From: Planctomycetia bacterium
GTDB taxonomy: Bacteria; Planctomycetota; Planctomycetia; Pirellulales; UBA1268
Assembly: GCA_009926295.1 (NCBI GenBank)
Contig: RFPF01000003.1
Span: 1-37,078 of the forward strand
Direction: 5' to 3'
Length of the DNA: 37,078 nt
Positions within the stretch are counted from its first letter, which is position 1; the number at the start of each line of letters is the position of its first letter. Positions 27,216-35,560 of this stretch are shown piece by piece. The notes under the pieces were generated by a model, which saw nothing but the letters and a program-made list of their open reading frames with translations, had not been told where the DNA came from and searched no databases. Both the position numbers and the translations under genes were made by a program.

Positions 27216-27999
27216 TCAACTCGCGGGTGATGGCACCCGTGAGCATCTCCTCGAGCGCCATGAGCGCGCGGGCCGCCGGCACGCCGTCGATGAGGCGATG
27301 GTCGGCGAGCAGCGTCACCCGCATCCTCCCGGCGTCGTCGAGTGGGTCGTAGGAGAGGCTGCTCGTGAGAAACGTCGGGTGGCCGCGGTTGGAGCAGCCC
27401 TCACCCGCAAGCGTGGAGAGGCTGAACGTCCCGATCCGCAGCGCCCGCTTCGCGGAGGCCGACCGGAGGTTCCAGCGGAGCACGATTCTCCGCAGTAGAC
27501 GCGGTACCATGCGCAGTTCCAATTGCCGTCGGAACACCTCCTCGACGGGTTCGACCATGTGGCGGCTTACGAGAGCCTGCAGATCGGGCAGGGCAAATGC
27601 GTCCGGCTCGCGGATTCTCGCCCACCAGATCGCGTCGGGGTCGAGATTCCGATCGGCCGCGGGCGTCTCTTCCCCCCGGGGGCGGCTCAGGGCCAGTGAC
27701 GCCACGCTCACCGGGCTCGTCGCCCACCGCGGACGGCCGACCAGCGGAAGCAGCGCCGGCACGATCCAACTCCGCAGTGCGGGCCGATCACGGGCCACCA
27801 GCGCGTAGGCCTTGAGAAAGATCGCGGCCCATCCGATACGCACGCCGCAGCGCCGCCGGGCCTCGTCGACCACGCCCAGACGCATCAGCCGCTCCACCGG
27901 GAACACGGGAATGCGCCGCGAGAGCCGCACGATGTCGGCCACGAGCAACCGCTGGGCATCGAGGCGGCGCGTCGTGATCGTGAGCGGTTCGCCGGTCAT
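27151..27999 (-). CDS. Stand-alone 2-oxoacid dehydrogenase E2-type acyltransferase-like protein
   Basis: C-terminal LLADHRLIDGVPAARALMALEEML (DHRxxDG motif); no lipoyl or peripheral subunit binding domain in the frame. Confidence 0.7.
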   Translation of the reverse strand: MTGEPLTITTRRLDAQRLLVADIVRLSRRIPVFPVERLMRLGVVDEARRRCGVRIGWAAIFLKAYALVARDRPALRSWIVPALLPLVGRPRWATSPVSVASLALSRPRGEETPAADRNLDPDAIWWARIREPDAFALPDLQALVSRHMVEPVEEVFRRQLELRMVPRLLRRIVLRWNLRSASAKRALRIGTFSLSTLAGEGCSNRGHPTFLTSSLSYDPLDDAGRMRVTLLADHRLIDGVPAARALMALEEMLTGAITRELITLAANSAASPPVSRTPATGP

Positions 28000-28051
28000 G
28001 GACGAGGATCGTACCGCCGTGGGGAACCGGCACGAAAGAGAGGTTTTTCGC

Positions 28052-28057
28052 TAGACT
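28052..28057 (+). promoter_or_regulatory. Putative -10 element immediately before the isochorismatase ATG
   Basis: TAGACT ends 6 nt before ATG at 28064; no convincing -35. Confidence 0.3.
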
Positions 28058-28063
28058 GAGTCG

Positions 28064-28609
28064 ATGCGGCTCGAATCCACCAGCACGCTGCTCGCCGTCG
28101 TCGATATCCAGGAGAGGCTCCTGGCTGCGGTGCCGGCCGGCCCCCGGGTGGTGCGCGGAGCGATGCGTCTGGCGGCGGCGGCCCGCCTGCTCGACGTGCG
28201 GATCGCCGCCACGGAGCAGTATCCACGGGGTCTGGGGCCGACGCCGGCCGAACTCGCGGCGCTCCTGCCGGGCCCATCGGCGAAGACGGCATTCAGCAGC
28301 TGCGGCTGCGCGCCGTTCGCGACGCTCGTCGATGCTTCCACGCCGCCGATCCGGGCGGTCGTCCTGTGCGGCCTCGAGACCCACGTGTGCATCGCGCAGA
28401 CGGCACTCGACCTGCTCGCGCGCGGCATCTGGGCCTTCATCGCCGTCGACGGCGTTGCGTCACGCCGCGACATCGACCACGACGTGGCCCTGCGGAGGCT
28501 CGAGTCGGCGGGCGCGGTCCTCACGACCACCGAGGCGATCCTGTTCGAATGGCTGCGCGACTCGGCCCATCCGCATTTCAAGGCGGTTCAAAAACTCGTG
28601 CTCGATTGA
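28064..28609 (+). CDS. Isochorismatase family hydrolase
   Basis: LLAVVDIQERLL (Asp), KTAFSSCG (Lys), VLCGLETHVCIAQTALDLL (catalytic Cys). Confidence 0.93.
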   Translation: MRLESTSTLLAVVDIQERLLAAVPAGPRVVRGAMRLAAAARLLDVRIAATEQYPRGLGPTPAELAALLPGPSAKTAFSSCGCAPFATLVDASTPPIRAVVLCGLETHVCIAQTALDLLARGIWAFIAVDGVASRRDIDHDVALRRLESAGAVLTTTEAILFEWLRDSAHPHFKAVQKLVLD

Positions 28610-29448
28610 AGCGGAACCACGTCCACCGGCGGCGTCGTGAGATCGACGCCGTCTTCGGGGAGCGGCCGACCGATGAGTTTCCGCAGGGCGGCGAGTTTCA
28701 CGGCCGCCACGGGCTCACCATCTCGTTCGCGTCCCGGTGCGGAACCGAAGCGGATTTTCCGGCCCGCGGAATCGGTGAGCATCCACGTGCGCACCCCGTC
28801 CGCGACGACCGGCCGGCACTCCGCCAGGCCGAGCGCCGTCCAGTCGGAACCCACGACTGCCGCGATCGCGGCTCCCTCCTCGACCACGGCATCCCCCCAC
28901 CGGGCGCCCTCGGGGCCCTGGGGGCTGGAGTCGATGCCCGCCAGCCGCGGATAGCCGGCCGCCGACTCGGCAGAGAAGTCGGCGCTCGGCAACACCACCG
29001 ATTCGGCGTCGACGGCGAGGAGCCCGCCCTTCACGGCGACCATCGCCGCCGGTTCGCGGCACACCACCTCGACCACCGCTCCCGGCGGGTGCTGGAGCCG
29101 TACGCCGACCACACGCTTCACCCACGGGTGCGTGTCGAAGGCGCGGGCGAGCCTCGTGGCCAGCTCAGGGTCGGTGAGCGGCAGGCCGTGGTCGAGGCTG
29201 GCAGCCTTGAGCGCCTCGGCCTTCACGTCTGCGCACACCCAAGGCGCCACGCCGCGCACTTCGATGCGTGCCGGCTCGAGCAGATTGGCCTCGCGCCAGG
29301 TCACGTCGTCGCCGTACTGCCGCCACACCCAGCCGACACCGACGGCCGCCGCGAGCAGCACCGCGACGCCTCCGACACCCGCCCGCCGCCTCGTGAGAAA
29401 CGGCGCCGCGGCGGTCGGAACGGGGGGACGACGCGGGGATCCGTTCAT
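28588..29448 (-). CDS. ftsQ: FtsQ/DivIB-type POTRA-domain cell division protein
   Basis: Single N-terminal TM (GVGGVAVLLAAAVGVGWVW), IEVRGVAPWVCADVKAEAL...HPWVKRVVGVRLQHPPGAVVEVVCREPAAMVAVKGGLLAVDAESVVLP; directly after murB-like gene. Confidence 0.75.
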   Translation of the reverse strand: MNGSPRRPPVPTAAAPFLTRRRAGVGGVAVLLAAAVGVGWVWRQYGDDVTWREANLLEPARIEVRGVAPWVCADVKAEALKAASLDHGLPLTDPELATRLARAFDTHPWVKRVVGVRLQHPPGAVVEVVCREPAAMVAVKGGLLAVDAESVVLPSADFSAESAAGYPRLAGIDSSPQGPEGARWGDAVVEEGAAIAAVVGSDWTALGLAECRPVVADGVRTWMLTDSAGRKIRFGSAPGRERDGEPVAAVKLAALRKLIGRPLPEDGVDLTTPPVDVVPLQSSTSF

Positions 29449-29459
29449 CGCTGCCCCGC

Positions 29460-30368
29460 TCACCACATCTCGATCTGGGGCGTGAGTTCGACGCCGAGCC
29501 GCTCCCGCACCCGCGCCCGCACCGCCTCGACGAGACCGCGGACGTCGTCGCTCGAGCAGCCGGGGTGGGCCACCACGTAGTTCGCGTGGGCGGCGTACAC
29601 GCTGGCCTCGCCCACCCGCAGATCCCGGCCGCCGGCCTGATTGACCAGCGACTCGGCCGTCGTCCCATGGGGATCCTTGAACATCATGGCAACACTGCGG
29701 GCCCCGGACGGCTGCTCCGACCGCTGCACGATCCATTCCTTCTGCATCCGCTTCGTCAGTTGGGCGGGGCTCTCCTCGTCGAGTTCCAGTCGGCAGCCGA
29801 CCACGACCCCGTCGTCGAGGTTGCTCCACCGCGACCGGAACGCGAGGCGGGCGCCGCTGCGCACCTCGACGTCGCCCGTCGGCAGCATGATCCGCACCTC
29901 GCGCACCCGGCCTCCGAGGTCGCCGCCGTGGCCTTCGGCGTTGCCAACGACGGCACCGCCCACCGTGCCGGGCACGCCCACCAGTGTCTCGAGGCCCGAA
30001 AGCCCTGCCTGAACCGCCGCCGACACGAGGTGCACGAGCTTCGCACCGGCGCCGGCGCTGATCGCCGGCCGCTGGACGTCGATCGCACAGAACTGCGGCG
30101 CCGAGAGCCGAACCACCATGCCAGCGAAGCCCGATGCGGGCACGAGGATGTTCGATCCGCCGCCGATCACCCGCAACGGAATGCCCCGCTCCTGGCAGCG
30201 CTTGACCACGCGTCCCAGTGCCTCGACGTCGACCGGCTCGCAGAAGAAGGCGGCCGATCCACCGATCCCCAGCCACGTGTGCCGCGCGAGGGGCTCGTGA
30301 CACGAGACGGCGAGGCCGAGATCGTCGAAGGGTGTGTCGGGCACGGCGGTCTTGGGACCCTGCTTCAT
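29460..30368 (-). CDS. MurB-like (UDP-N-acetylenolpyruvoylglucosamine reductase family) FAD-binding protein
   Basis: HTWLGIGGSAAFF, IGGGSNILVPASGFAGMVVRL, VGVPGTVGGAVVGNAEGHGGDLGG, C-terminal MMFKDPHGTTAESLVNQAG; catalytic positions look altered. Confidence 0.88.
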   Translation of the reverse strand: MKQGPKTAVPDTPFDDLGLAVSCHEPLARHTWLGIGGSAAFFCEPVDVEALGRVVKRCQERGIPLRVIGGGSNILVPASGFAGMVVRLSAPQFCAIDVQRPAISAGAGAKLVHLVSAAVQAGLSGLETLVGVPGTVGGAVVGNAEGHGGDLGGRVREVRIMLPTGDVEVRSGARLAFRSRWSNLDDGVVVGCRLELDEESPAQLTKRMQKEWIVQRSEQPSGARSVAMMFKDPHGTTAESLVNQAGGRDLRVGEASVYAAHANYVVAHPGCSSDDVRGLVEAVRARVRERLGVELTPQIEMW

Positions 30369-30441
30369 CGCTGCGGACTCCGGCGCGGGACGACTTCGTA
30401 TTCTGCCGCGGCGGCCCCGGCCGCGCCTATGCGAAGCCGTC

Positions 30442-31917
30442 TCAGGCGGCCCGGTTCCGGCCCCACGTCGCGGGGTGCGCCAACTGCAGCCAGCCGTCCA
30501 CGAGCATCGACAGCGACGCTTCGGCCGGATCACCGGGGTCGCCGGGGATGCCGCCGCCGGCGGGTGCCCTGCCGAGCACGAGCACGCAGTCGCCCGGGCC
30601 GGCCCGGGACAGCAGCCGGTCGAGCCGGGCGTAAGCCGAGAGCGACTCCCCCCGGGCGTCCTCTTCGAGCACGGTCGCCGGAACCACCAGCGTCTCATCG
30701 CACCAGCGAGCGGCGCGGACCGCGAAGCGCGGCGACGGATCGACCGCGGCGACGAGCCTCTGCTCTGCGACGAGGATCAGCCGGCCGGGCGTGAGGCGGC
30801 GGAGGCTCGCCAGGGTGGCCGCCAGCGCGTGGCCACTCGTCGGCTGATCGACGAAGACGGCGGCCCGCTGCCCGCGGTCGATCCGCTCCAGCCGCCCCGG
30901 CACGCCGCCCGCGGCCTCGAGTCCGCGGGCGATGCGCTCGAGCGGGACGCGGTGCGTCAGCCCGACCGCCGCCGCCAGGACCGCGTCGCGGGCGAAGGCG
31001 GCGGTGGGCACCGCGAGCGAGACGGCCGCGGCATGGCTTCCCGCCGTGAGCAGGACGGTCTGACCGTGGAGCGACCGCTCCACCGGGACGGCACCGACCT
31101 CCGCCCCGGGCCGCAGTCCCGCGGCCACGCGCGGCCCGTGGTGCAATTCGGCGAGGCGGCGCGTCCGCCGGTCGTCGGGGTTGAACACGAGGCATCCGTC
31201 GGGCGCGAGGCTCTCGAGGATCCGCCGCTTGATGCCGTGATAGGCCGCCGTGGTTCCGTGCAGGTCGAGGTGGGCCGTCGCCAGGTTCGTGACGACGACC
31301 GTTTCCGCGACGACTCCCGCACAGCAATGCCTGGCGAGCATCTCGCTCGACACCTCCACGACCGCGTGCGAACAGCCCGAGGCCGCGAGGCGCCGCAGCC
31401 ATCCGGCCAGCACCTCCGGCCGGTCGAGGTCCGCGGCTTCCGGCAGCGTGCCGTCGGCATCGAGGCATCCGAGGTCGGAAAGAACCCCCACGCGGAGCCC
31501 CGCCTCCGCGAGCACGGCCGCCGTGAGCCACGTCGTCGTCGTCTTGCCGCTCGTTCCCGTGACGGCGACCAGTCGCAGACGACGGGACGGATCGCCGGCG
31601 CAGGCGTGGGCGAGGCGGGCGAACGCCCAGCCCGAATCTGGCACGATGCACAGCGGGACGCCACCCGTGGGAACCATCCTCTCGGCGACGACGGCCGCGG
31701 CACCGCGGGCCAGCGCCCGCGCGACGAGCTCGTGGCCGTCGCCGGACCGCGTCGTCTGAGCCACGAACACGTCGCCCCTCCGGCAGGCGGTTGCATCCGC
31801 CGTGAATCGCAGGGCGACGATGTCGTCGCAGCCCACGAACCGCGTTCGTTGAAGCACCGCGGCGAGGGAAATCCCCGGGACGTCCGCACTTTCGGGCAAC
31901 GGATCAGCGTCGAGCAT
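30442..31917 (-). CDS. Divergent MurE-like Mur ligase family protein
   Basis: GDVFVAQTTRSGDGHELVARALARGAAAVVAE, VAVTGTSGKTTTTWLTAAVLAEAG, VEVSSEMLARHCC, VVTNLATAHLDLHG, VPGRLERIDRGQ; AGGAGG Shine-Dalgarno before ATG 31917. Confidence 0.85.
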   Translation of the reverse strand: MLDADPLPESADVPGISLAAVLQRTRFVGCDDIVALRFTADATACRRGDVFVAQTTRSGDGHELVARALARGAAAVVAERMVPTGGVPLCIVPDSGWAFARLAHACAGDPSRRLRLVAVTGTSGKTTTTWLTAAVLAEAGLRVGVLSDLGCLDADGTLPEAADLDRPEVLAGWLRRLAASGCSHAVVEVSSEMLARHCCAGVVAETVVVTNLATAHLDLHGTTAAYHGIKRRILESLAPDGCLVFNPDDRRTRRLAELHHGPRVAAGLRPGAEVGAVPVERSLHGQTVLLTAGSHAAAVSLAVPTAAFARDAVLAAAVGLTHRVPLERIARGLEAAGGVPGRLERIDRGQRAAVFVDQPTSGHALAATLASLRRLTPGRLILVAEQRLVAAVDPSPRFAVRAARWCDETLVVPATVLEEDARGESLSAYARLDRLLSRAGPGDCVLVLGRAPAGGGIPGDPGDPAEASLSMLVDGWLQLAHPATWGRNRAA

Positions 31918-31980
31918 GTGGGCCTCCTGCCGCTTCACGAGCTCCGCCCGCGGCCTTCCCTGGCCCGAGCGCCGCACGGC

Positions 31981-32008
31981 ATTGTCAGCGGCCGTCGATG
32001 CCGGTCAA
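31981..32008 (-). promoter_or_regulatory. Putative sigma-70 promoter of the murE-like gene
   Basis: On the minus strand: TTGACC (32008-32003), 16-nt spacer, GACAAT (31986-31981). Confidence 0.4.
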
Positions 32009-32050
32009 TCCGCGTTCGGGCCCGCGCGGGCGAATTTTTTAGTCAACCCC

Positions 32051-32071
32051 AAAAAAATCCGGCGCCCCGCC
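32051..32071 (-). terminator. Putative intrinsic terminator after the DUF1570-type gene
   Basis: Minus strand GGCGGGGCGCCGGATTTTTTT: short GGCG/CGCC stem followed by a 7-T tract, 34 nt past the stop. Confidence 0.5.
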
Positions 32072-32104
32072 TGCCCATTCCCCGGAAAGCCTCGAACCGG
32101 GCCG

Positions 32105-32983
32105 TCAGCGGGGGGCGAGATTCTCCAGATGCGCCCGCAGGCCCGCGTTGTAGTTCACGACGCCTCCCTCGAGATGGGCGAGGCGGGCGGAGAGCGGGGC
32201 CGTCTGCGCGTCGCGACGCAGGTCGGTGAGGTAGTCCTGCAGGATTCGCTTCCGTTCCGGGGTCGTGTTCAGGAGCCAGTGCACCCAGCACCACGACTCG
32301 GCGTATTCGTCCTGCGAGAGATCACCCGCCGAGTGCAACGACTCGAGGCGTTCCAGGTCGATCCTGCACGTGCCCTCGACGAGCCGACCGGCGAGGTGGG
32401 CGAGGTGGGCATCGTGCCGCCCCTGTTCGCTGCGGGGCAACTCGAAGTATTCGGCGATTCCCTCGTCGAGCCAGAGCGGAACCGAGGGGACGACGGCATG
32501 AAGGTAGCCGTGCGTCGTCTCGTGGCGGAGATCCTCGGCGATCCGATCCTGCCACGGCGCGAAGACGGCGAGTCGGGTGTCGGTCTCGACGAAGAACGCC
32601 CTCCGAACCGGGAATCCGGGGAAATACCGGCTCGCGAACCGGTCGTAGCGATCCTGGCTCTCGAAAAGATAGAGGTGCACCGGCTCGTCGGAAATCGGCA
32701 GCCCGAGCCGCTGGCTCACCTCAGTCCGCAGCACGTCGAGCTCGCGCACGAGGCGATGCTGGCCGGCCAAGGGAAAATCGGCATGGATCACGAGTTGGCC
32801 CGCCACGACCTCGCTCCGTTGCGGGAGTTCGGAGGCGGACGACCAGCCGGCGTTCGCAGCGGCATGGACGAGCGTTGAATCGACGAGCGGCTGCGGAGCG
32901 AGCATCGCGAACCGGGCGCAGCCGGCCGCGAGCCCGGCACAGGCACAGGCAATGCATACGGTTCCAGCGGGTCGACGGGACAT
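32105..32983 (-). CDS. Lipoprotein with DUF1570-like gluzincin metallopeptidase motif
   Basis: Lipobox LAAGC; RHETTHGYLHAVVPSVPLWLDEGIAEYFE (HExxH plus downstream Glu). Confidence 0.8.
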   Translation of the reverse strand: MSRRPAGTVCIACACAGLAAGCARFAMLAPQPLVDSTLVHAAANAGWSSASELPQRSEVVAGQLVIHADFPLAGQHRLVRELDVLRTEVSQRLGLPISDEPVHLYLFESQDRYDRFASRYFPGFPVRRAFFVETDTRLAVFAPWQDRIAEDLRHETTHGYLHAVVPSVPLWLDEGIAEYFELPRSEQGRHDAHLAHLAGRLVEGTCRIDLERLESLHSAGDLSQDEYAESWCWVHWLLNTTPERKRILQDYLTDLRRDAQTAPLSARLAHLEGGVVNYNAGLRAHLENLAPR

Positions 32984-32994
32984 GGGCAAGGAGG

Positions 32995-33891
32995 CTAGCG
33001 GGACCGCACGGCCCCACCAAGGCCAGTCGGGACACGGTTTTCGCGACCCAGACGCTCCACCCGCCGCAGGGTTCCTTCGAGGCTGTCGAGGGCGACCGGC
33101 CGGGCGAGTACGGCCGCTGCGCCCGCTCGGATGGCCGCCTGCGTAGAATCGCCGCGCGGGAATGATTCCAGCAGCACGATGCCGAGGTTGGGACGGTTGG
33201 CGGCAAGCATCCGCAGCCAGGCGACGTCGTCGGCCTCGATGACGACCGCATCCCACACGAGCAGCGGGCTGGAGGCATCGAGTCTCGGCCGCCCGACCGT
33301 CGAATCCGCCACCCGCCGGCCGGCACCGGCGAGGAGGTCGGCGAGGCCCTCGAGGTCGGCACCCCGGCCGCCGGCGAGAGAGACCGCCCCTCCCCGCTCG
33401 CTCCGGGCCGAATCGACGACGGCCGCGACCGCGTCCACCAGCCGCTCCTCGCGGCGGGCCGTCGCCGGCGTACCCAGCGCGCCGGCGCGTCCCCGGGCGG
33501 AGTCCGCCAGCCAGCACTCGAGTTTCCCCGGAACGTCGTGCCACGAGACCTCTTCCATGCCCGCGAGTGATGGGCCGCTGCGCCGTCGCCCGTCGCCCAG
33601 GCTCGTGACCACTCCGACGAGCGTCGCGAGGGGCCAGCGTCGCGCCACATCCACCGCCGCAGCCTGCTGCCAATGCCCCGGCCGGTCGGCGGCGAACATC
33701 ACGATGGCGGGCGGGCGGGCTTCGTCCCCGTGCACCGCCTCGGCCACCGTGCGGAACGCCACGAGATCGACGCGGCCAGCCACAGCGGCGCGCACGAGGC
33801 CGAGTTCGGTGCCGCCCTCATCCCCGAGCCACACGCAGCGCGGCCTCCCGGCCTCGTGCGACGGAACGGACGCTGGAGACGGTAACGACAT
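32995..33891 (-). CDS. Hypothetical protein with two degenerate receiver-like regions
   Basis: 298 aa; RCVWLGDEGG...PPAIVMFAAD and LLVWDAVVIEADD...GIVLLESF...GAAAVLARPVALDSLEGTLRRVERL resemble receiver folds without canonical residues. Confidence 0.6.
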   Translation of the reverse strand: MSLPSPASVPSHEAGRPRCVWLGDEGGTELGLVRAAVAGRVDLVAFRTVAEAVHGDEARPPAIVMFAADRPGHWQQAAAVDVARRWPLATLVGVVTSLGDGRRRSGPSLAGMEEVSWHDVPGKLECWLADSARGRAGALGTPATARREERLVDAVAAVVDSARSERGGAVSLAGGRGADLEGLADLLAGAGRRVADSTVGRPRLDASSPLLVWDAVVIEADDVAWLRMLAANRPNLGIVLLESFPRGDSTQAAIRAGAAAVLARPVALDSLEGTLRRVERLGRENRVPTGLGGAVRSR

Positions 33892-33899
33892 GCCACCGA

Positions 33900-35228
33900 T
33901 TACAACAGTTCGCTCGCGAGGTCGGCAAGCGCCGAACGCTCGCCCTTCTCGAGGGTGACGTGGGCGTAGAGCGGCTGCCCCATCATCCGGTTGATCACGT
34001 AGGAGAGGCCATTGGAGAGCGCATCGAGATACGGCTGGTCGATCTGGCAGACGTCCCCCGTGAACACGATCTTCGTTCCCTCGCCCGCCCGCGTGATGAT
34101 CGTCTTGATCTCATGGGGGGTGAGGTTCTGCGCCTCGTCGACGATGAAGAAGATCCTCTGCAGGCTGCGGCCGCGGATGTAGGCCAGCGGCGTGATCTGG
34201 AGCTTCTCGGTCTCCCGCATCTCCGTGACCCGCTGGGCGGCCTGCGTGTTCTCGCCGCACTGATGACGGATCACGGTGAGGTTATCGTAGAGCGGCTGCA
34301 TGTAGGGATCGAGCTTCTCTCCCACGTCACCGGGCAGGAAGCCGAGATCGCGGTTCGACAGCGGCACCACCGGGCGGGCGAGGAGGATCTGCCGGTACTT
34401 CTGCCGGCACTCGAGCGCGGCGGCGAGCGCGAGCAGGGTCTTGCCGGTGCCCGCGGTGCCGGCGATCGTCACGAGCTTGATGTCGTCGTCCATGAGTGCC
34501 CGGAGCGCGAACGACTGCTCGGCGTTCCGCGGCGTGATTCCGTAGCAGGAGAGCTTCTCCACCCGCGTGAAGGCCCGCGATGCGGGCCGGTAGGTCGCCA
34601 GCGCCGACTTGCTGCCGTTGCGAAGGATGAAGTTCTCGTTCGCAACGGGCCGTGGGACGTGGGCGAACTCCCCGGCGGGAACCCCTCCCTCCGCGTAAAA
34701 GCGGTCGATCGTCTCCGAGTCGATCCCCTCCACCACCCGCTTGCCCGTGTACAGCTTGTCGAAGCTCTCGACCTTGTCGGAGGTGTAGTCCTGCGACCTG
34801 AGGCCGAGCGACTTCGCCTTCATTCGCAGGTTCGTGTCCTTCGACACGAGGACCACGGGACGGTCGGCGTGCTCGCGCTGCAGGCGGAGCGTGTGCCCGA
34901 GGATGCGGTGGTCGGGAGTGTCCTGGAGAAACGACTCGTGGAGCCGGTCGTCCGTGCAGCCGCCGAGCACCACGCGGATCGAGCCCAGGCCGTCTCCGAG
35001 CGGACTGCCGTCCGCCGAAAGCACGTCGCCGGTGAGCGAGTCGAGCCGCCGCAGGAACTCGCGGGCCTGGAAGTTGAGGTTCTCGTTGCCTCGCTTGAAC
35101 TGGTCGAGCTCCTCGAGCACCGTGATCGGAATCGCGACGTCGTTCTCCTCGAAATTTCGGATGCAGCCGGAATCGTGCAGGATCACGTTCGTGTCGAGCA
35201 CGAACAACTTCGGCCGGGCATCCCTCAT
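33900..35228 (-). CDS. PIN-PhoH family ATPase
   Basis: N-terminal [19 protein letters not shown]-terminal [84 protein letters not shown] before ATG 35228. Confidence 0.95.
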   Translation of the reverse strand: MRDARPKLFVLDTNVILHDSGCIRNFEENDVAIPITVLEELDQFKRGNENLNFQAREFLRRLDSLTGDVLSADGSPLGDGLGSIRVVLGGCTDDRLHESFLQDTPDHRILGHTLRLQREHADRPVVLVSKDTNLRMKAKSLGLRSQDYTSDKVESFDKLYTGKRVVEGIDSETIDRFYAEGGVPAGEFAHVPRPVANENFILRNGSKSALATYRPASRAFTRVEKLSCYGITPRNAEQSFALRALMDDDIKLVTIAGTAGTGKTLLALAAALECRQKYRQILLARPVVPLSNRDLGFLPGDVGEKLDPYMQPLYDNLTVIRHQCGENTQAAQRVTEMRETEKLQITPLAYIRGRSLQRIFFIVDEAQNLTPHEIKTIITRAGEGTKIVFTGDVCQIDQPYLDALSNGLSYVINRMMGQPLYAHVTLEKGERSALADLASELL

Positions 35229-35350
35229 GGCACCTCCAGGGGCTTTCGATCGGTGGCGGTCCGGGCCGGGATGGTAGCGGACCATGGCCCGCGCGGGGAT
35301 GGCGCTTTTCGGCCACGCAGCGCGATATGTGAGCGTTGCGTGAAGGCCCC

Positions 35351-35512
35351 GGCTCGGGGTTGCCCCGGACCGTCTCGCCGGACGTTCGCCTTCGCCCTCC
35401 GGGCTTCGGCTCGCTCGGATCTGCCCGCGCTGGCGGGAGCGCCTCCGCTTGGCCATCCATGGCTTCGCTGGTCGGATACGCCGGCTCGACGGCAGGGGCA
35501 ACCCCTCGCCTC
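35351..35512. repeat. Putative intergenic element with imperfect terminal inverted repeats
   Basis: GGGGTTGCCCCGGACCGTCTCGCCGG (starting 35356) matches the reverse complement of the right end, GGGGTTGCCCCTGCCGTCGAGCCGG (35505 leftward), with a 2-nt gap and few mismatches; no coding explanation. Confidence 0.5.
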
Positions 35513-35523
35513 CCCACGCCCGC

Positions 35524-35554
35524 GTAGGACAGGCTTCAGCCTGTCATGCCCTAC
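35524..35554. repeat. Palindromic stem-loop GTAGGACAGGCTTCAGCCTGTCATGCCCTAC
   Basis: GTAGG/CCTAC outer stem, ACAGGCT/AGCCTGT inner stem; just downstream of the GNAT stop. Confidence 0.55.
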
Positions 35555-35560
35555 GCCGTC

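Noticed and set aside
30334-32229. 631-aa plus-strand ORF
   Set aside because: Shadow of the MurE-like gene, which has P-loop and Mur motifs and a Shine-Dalgarno.
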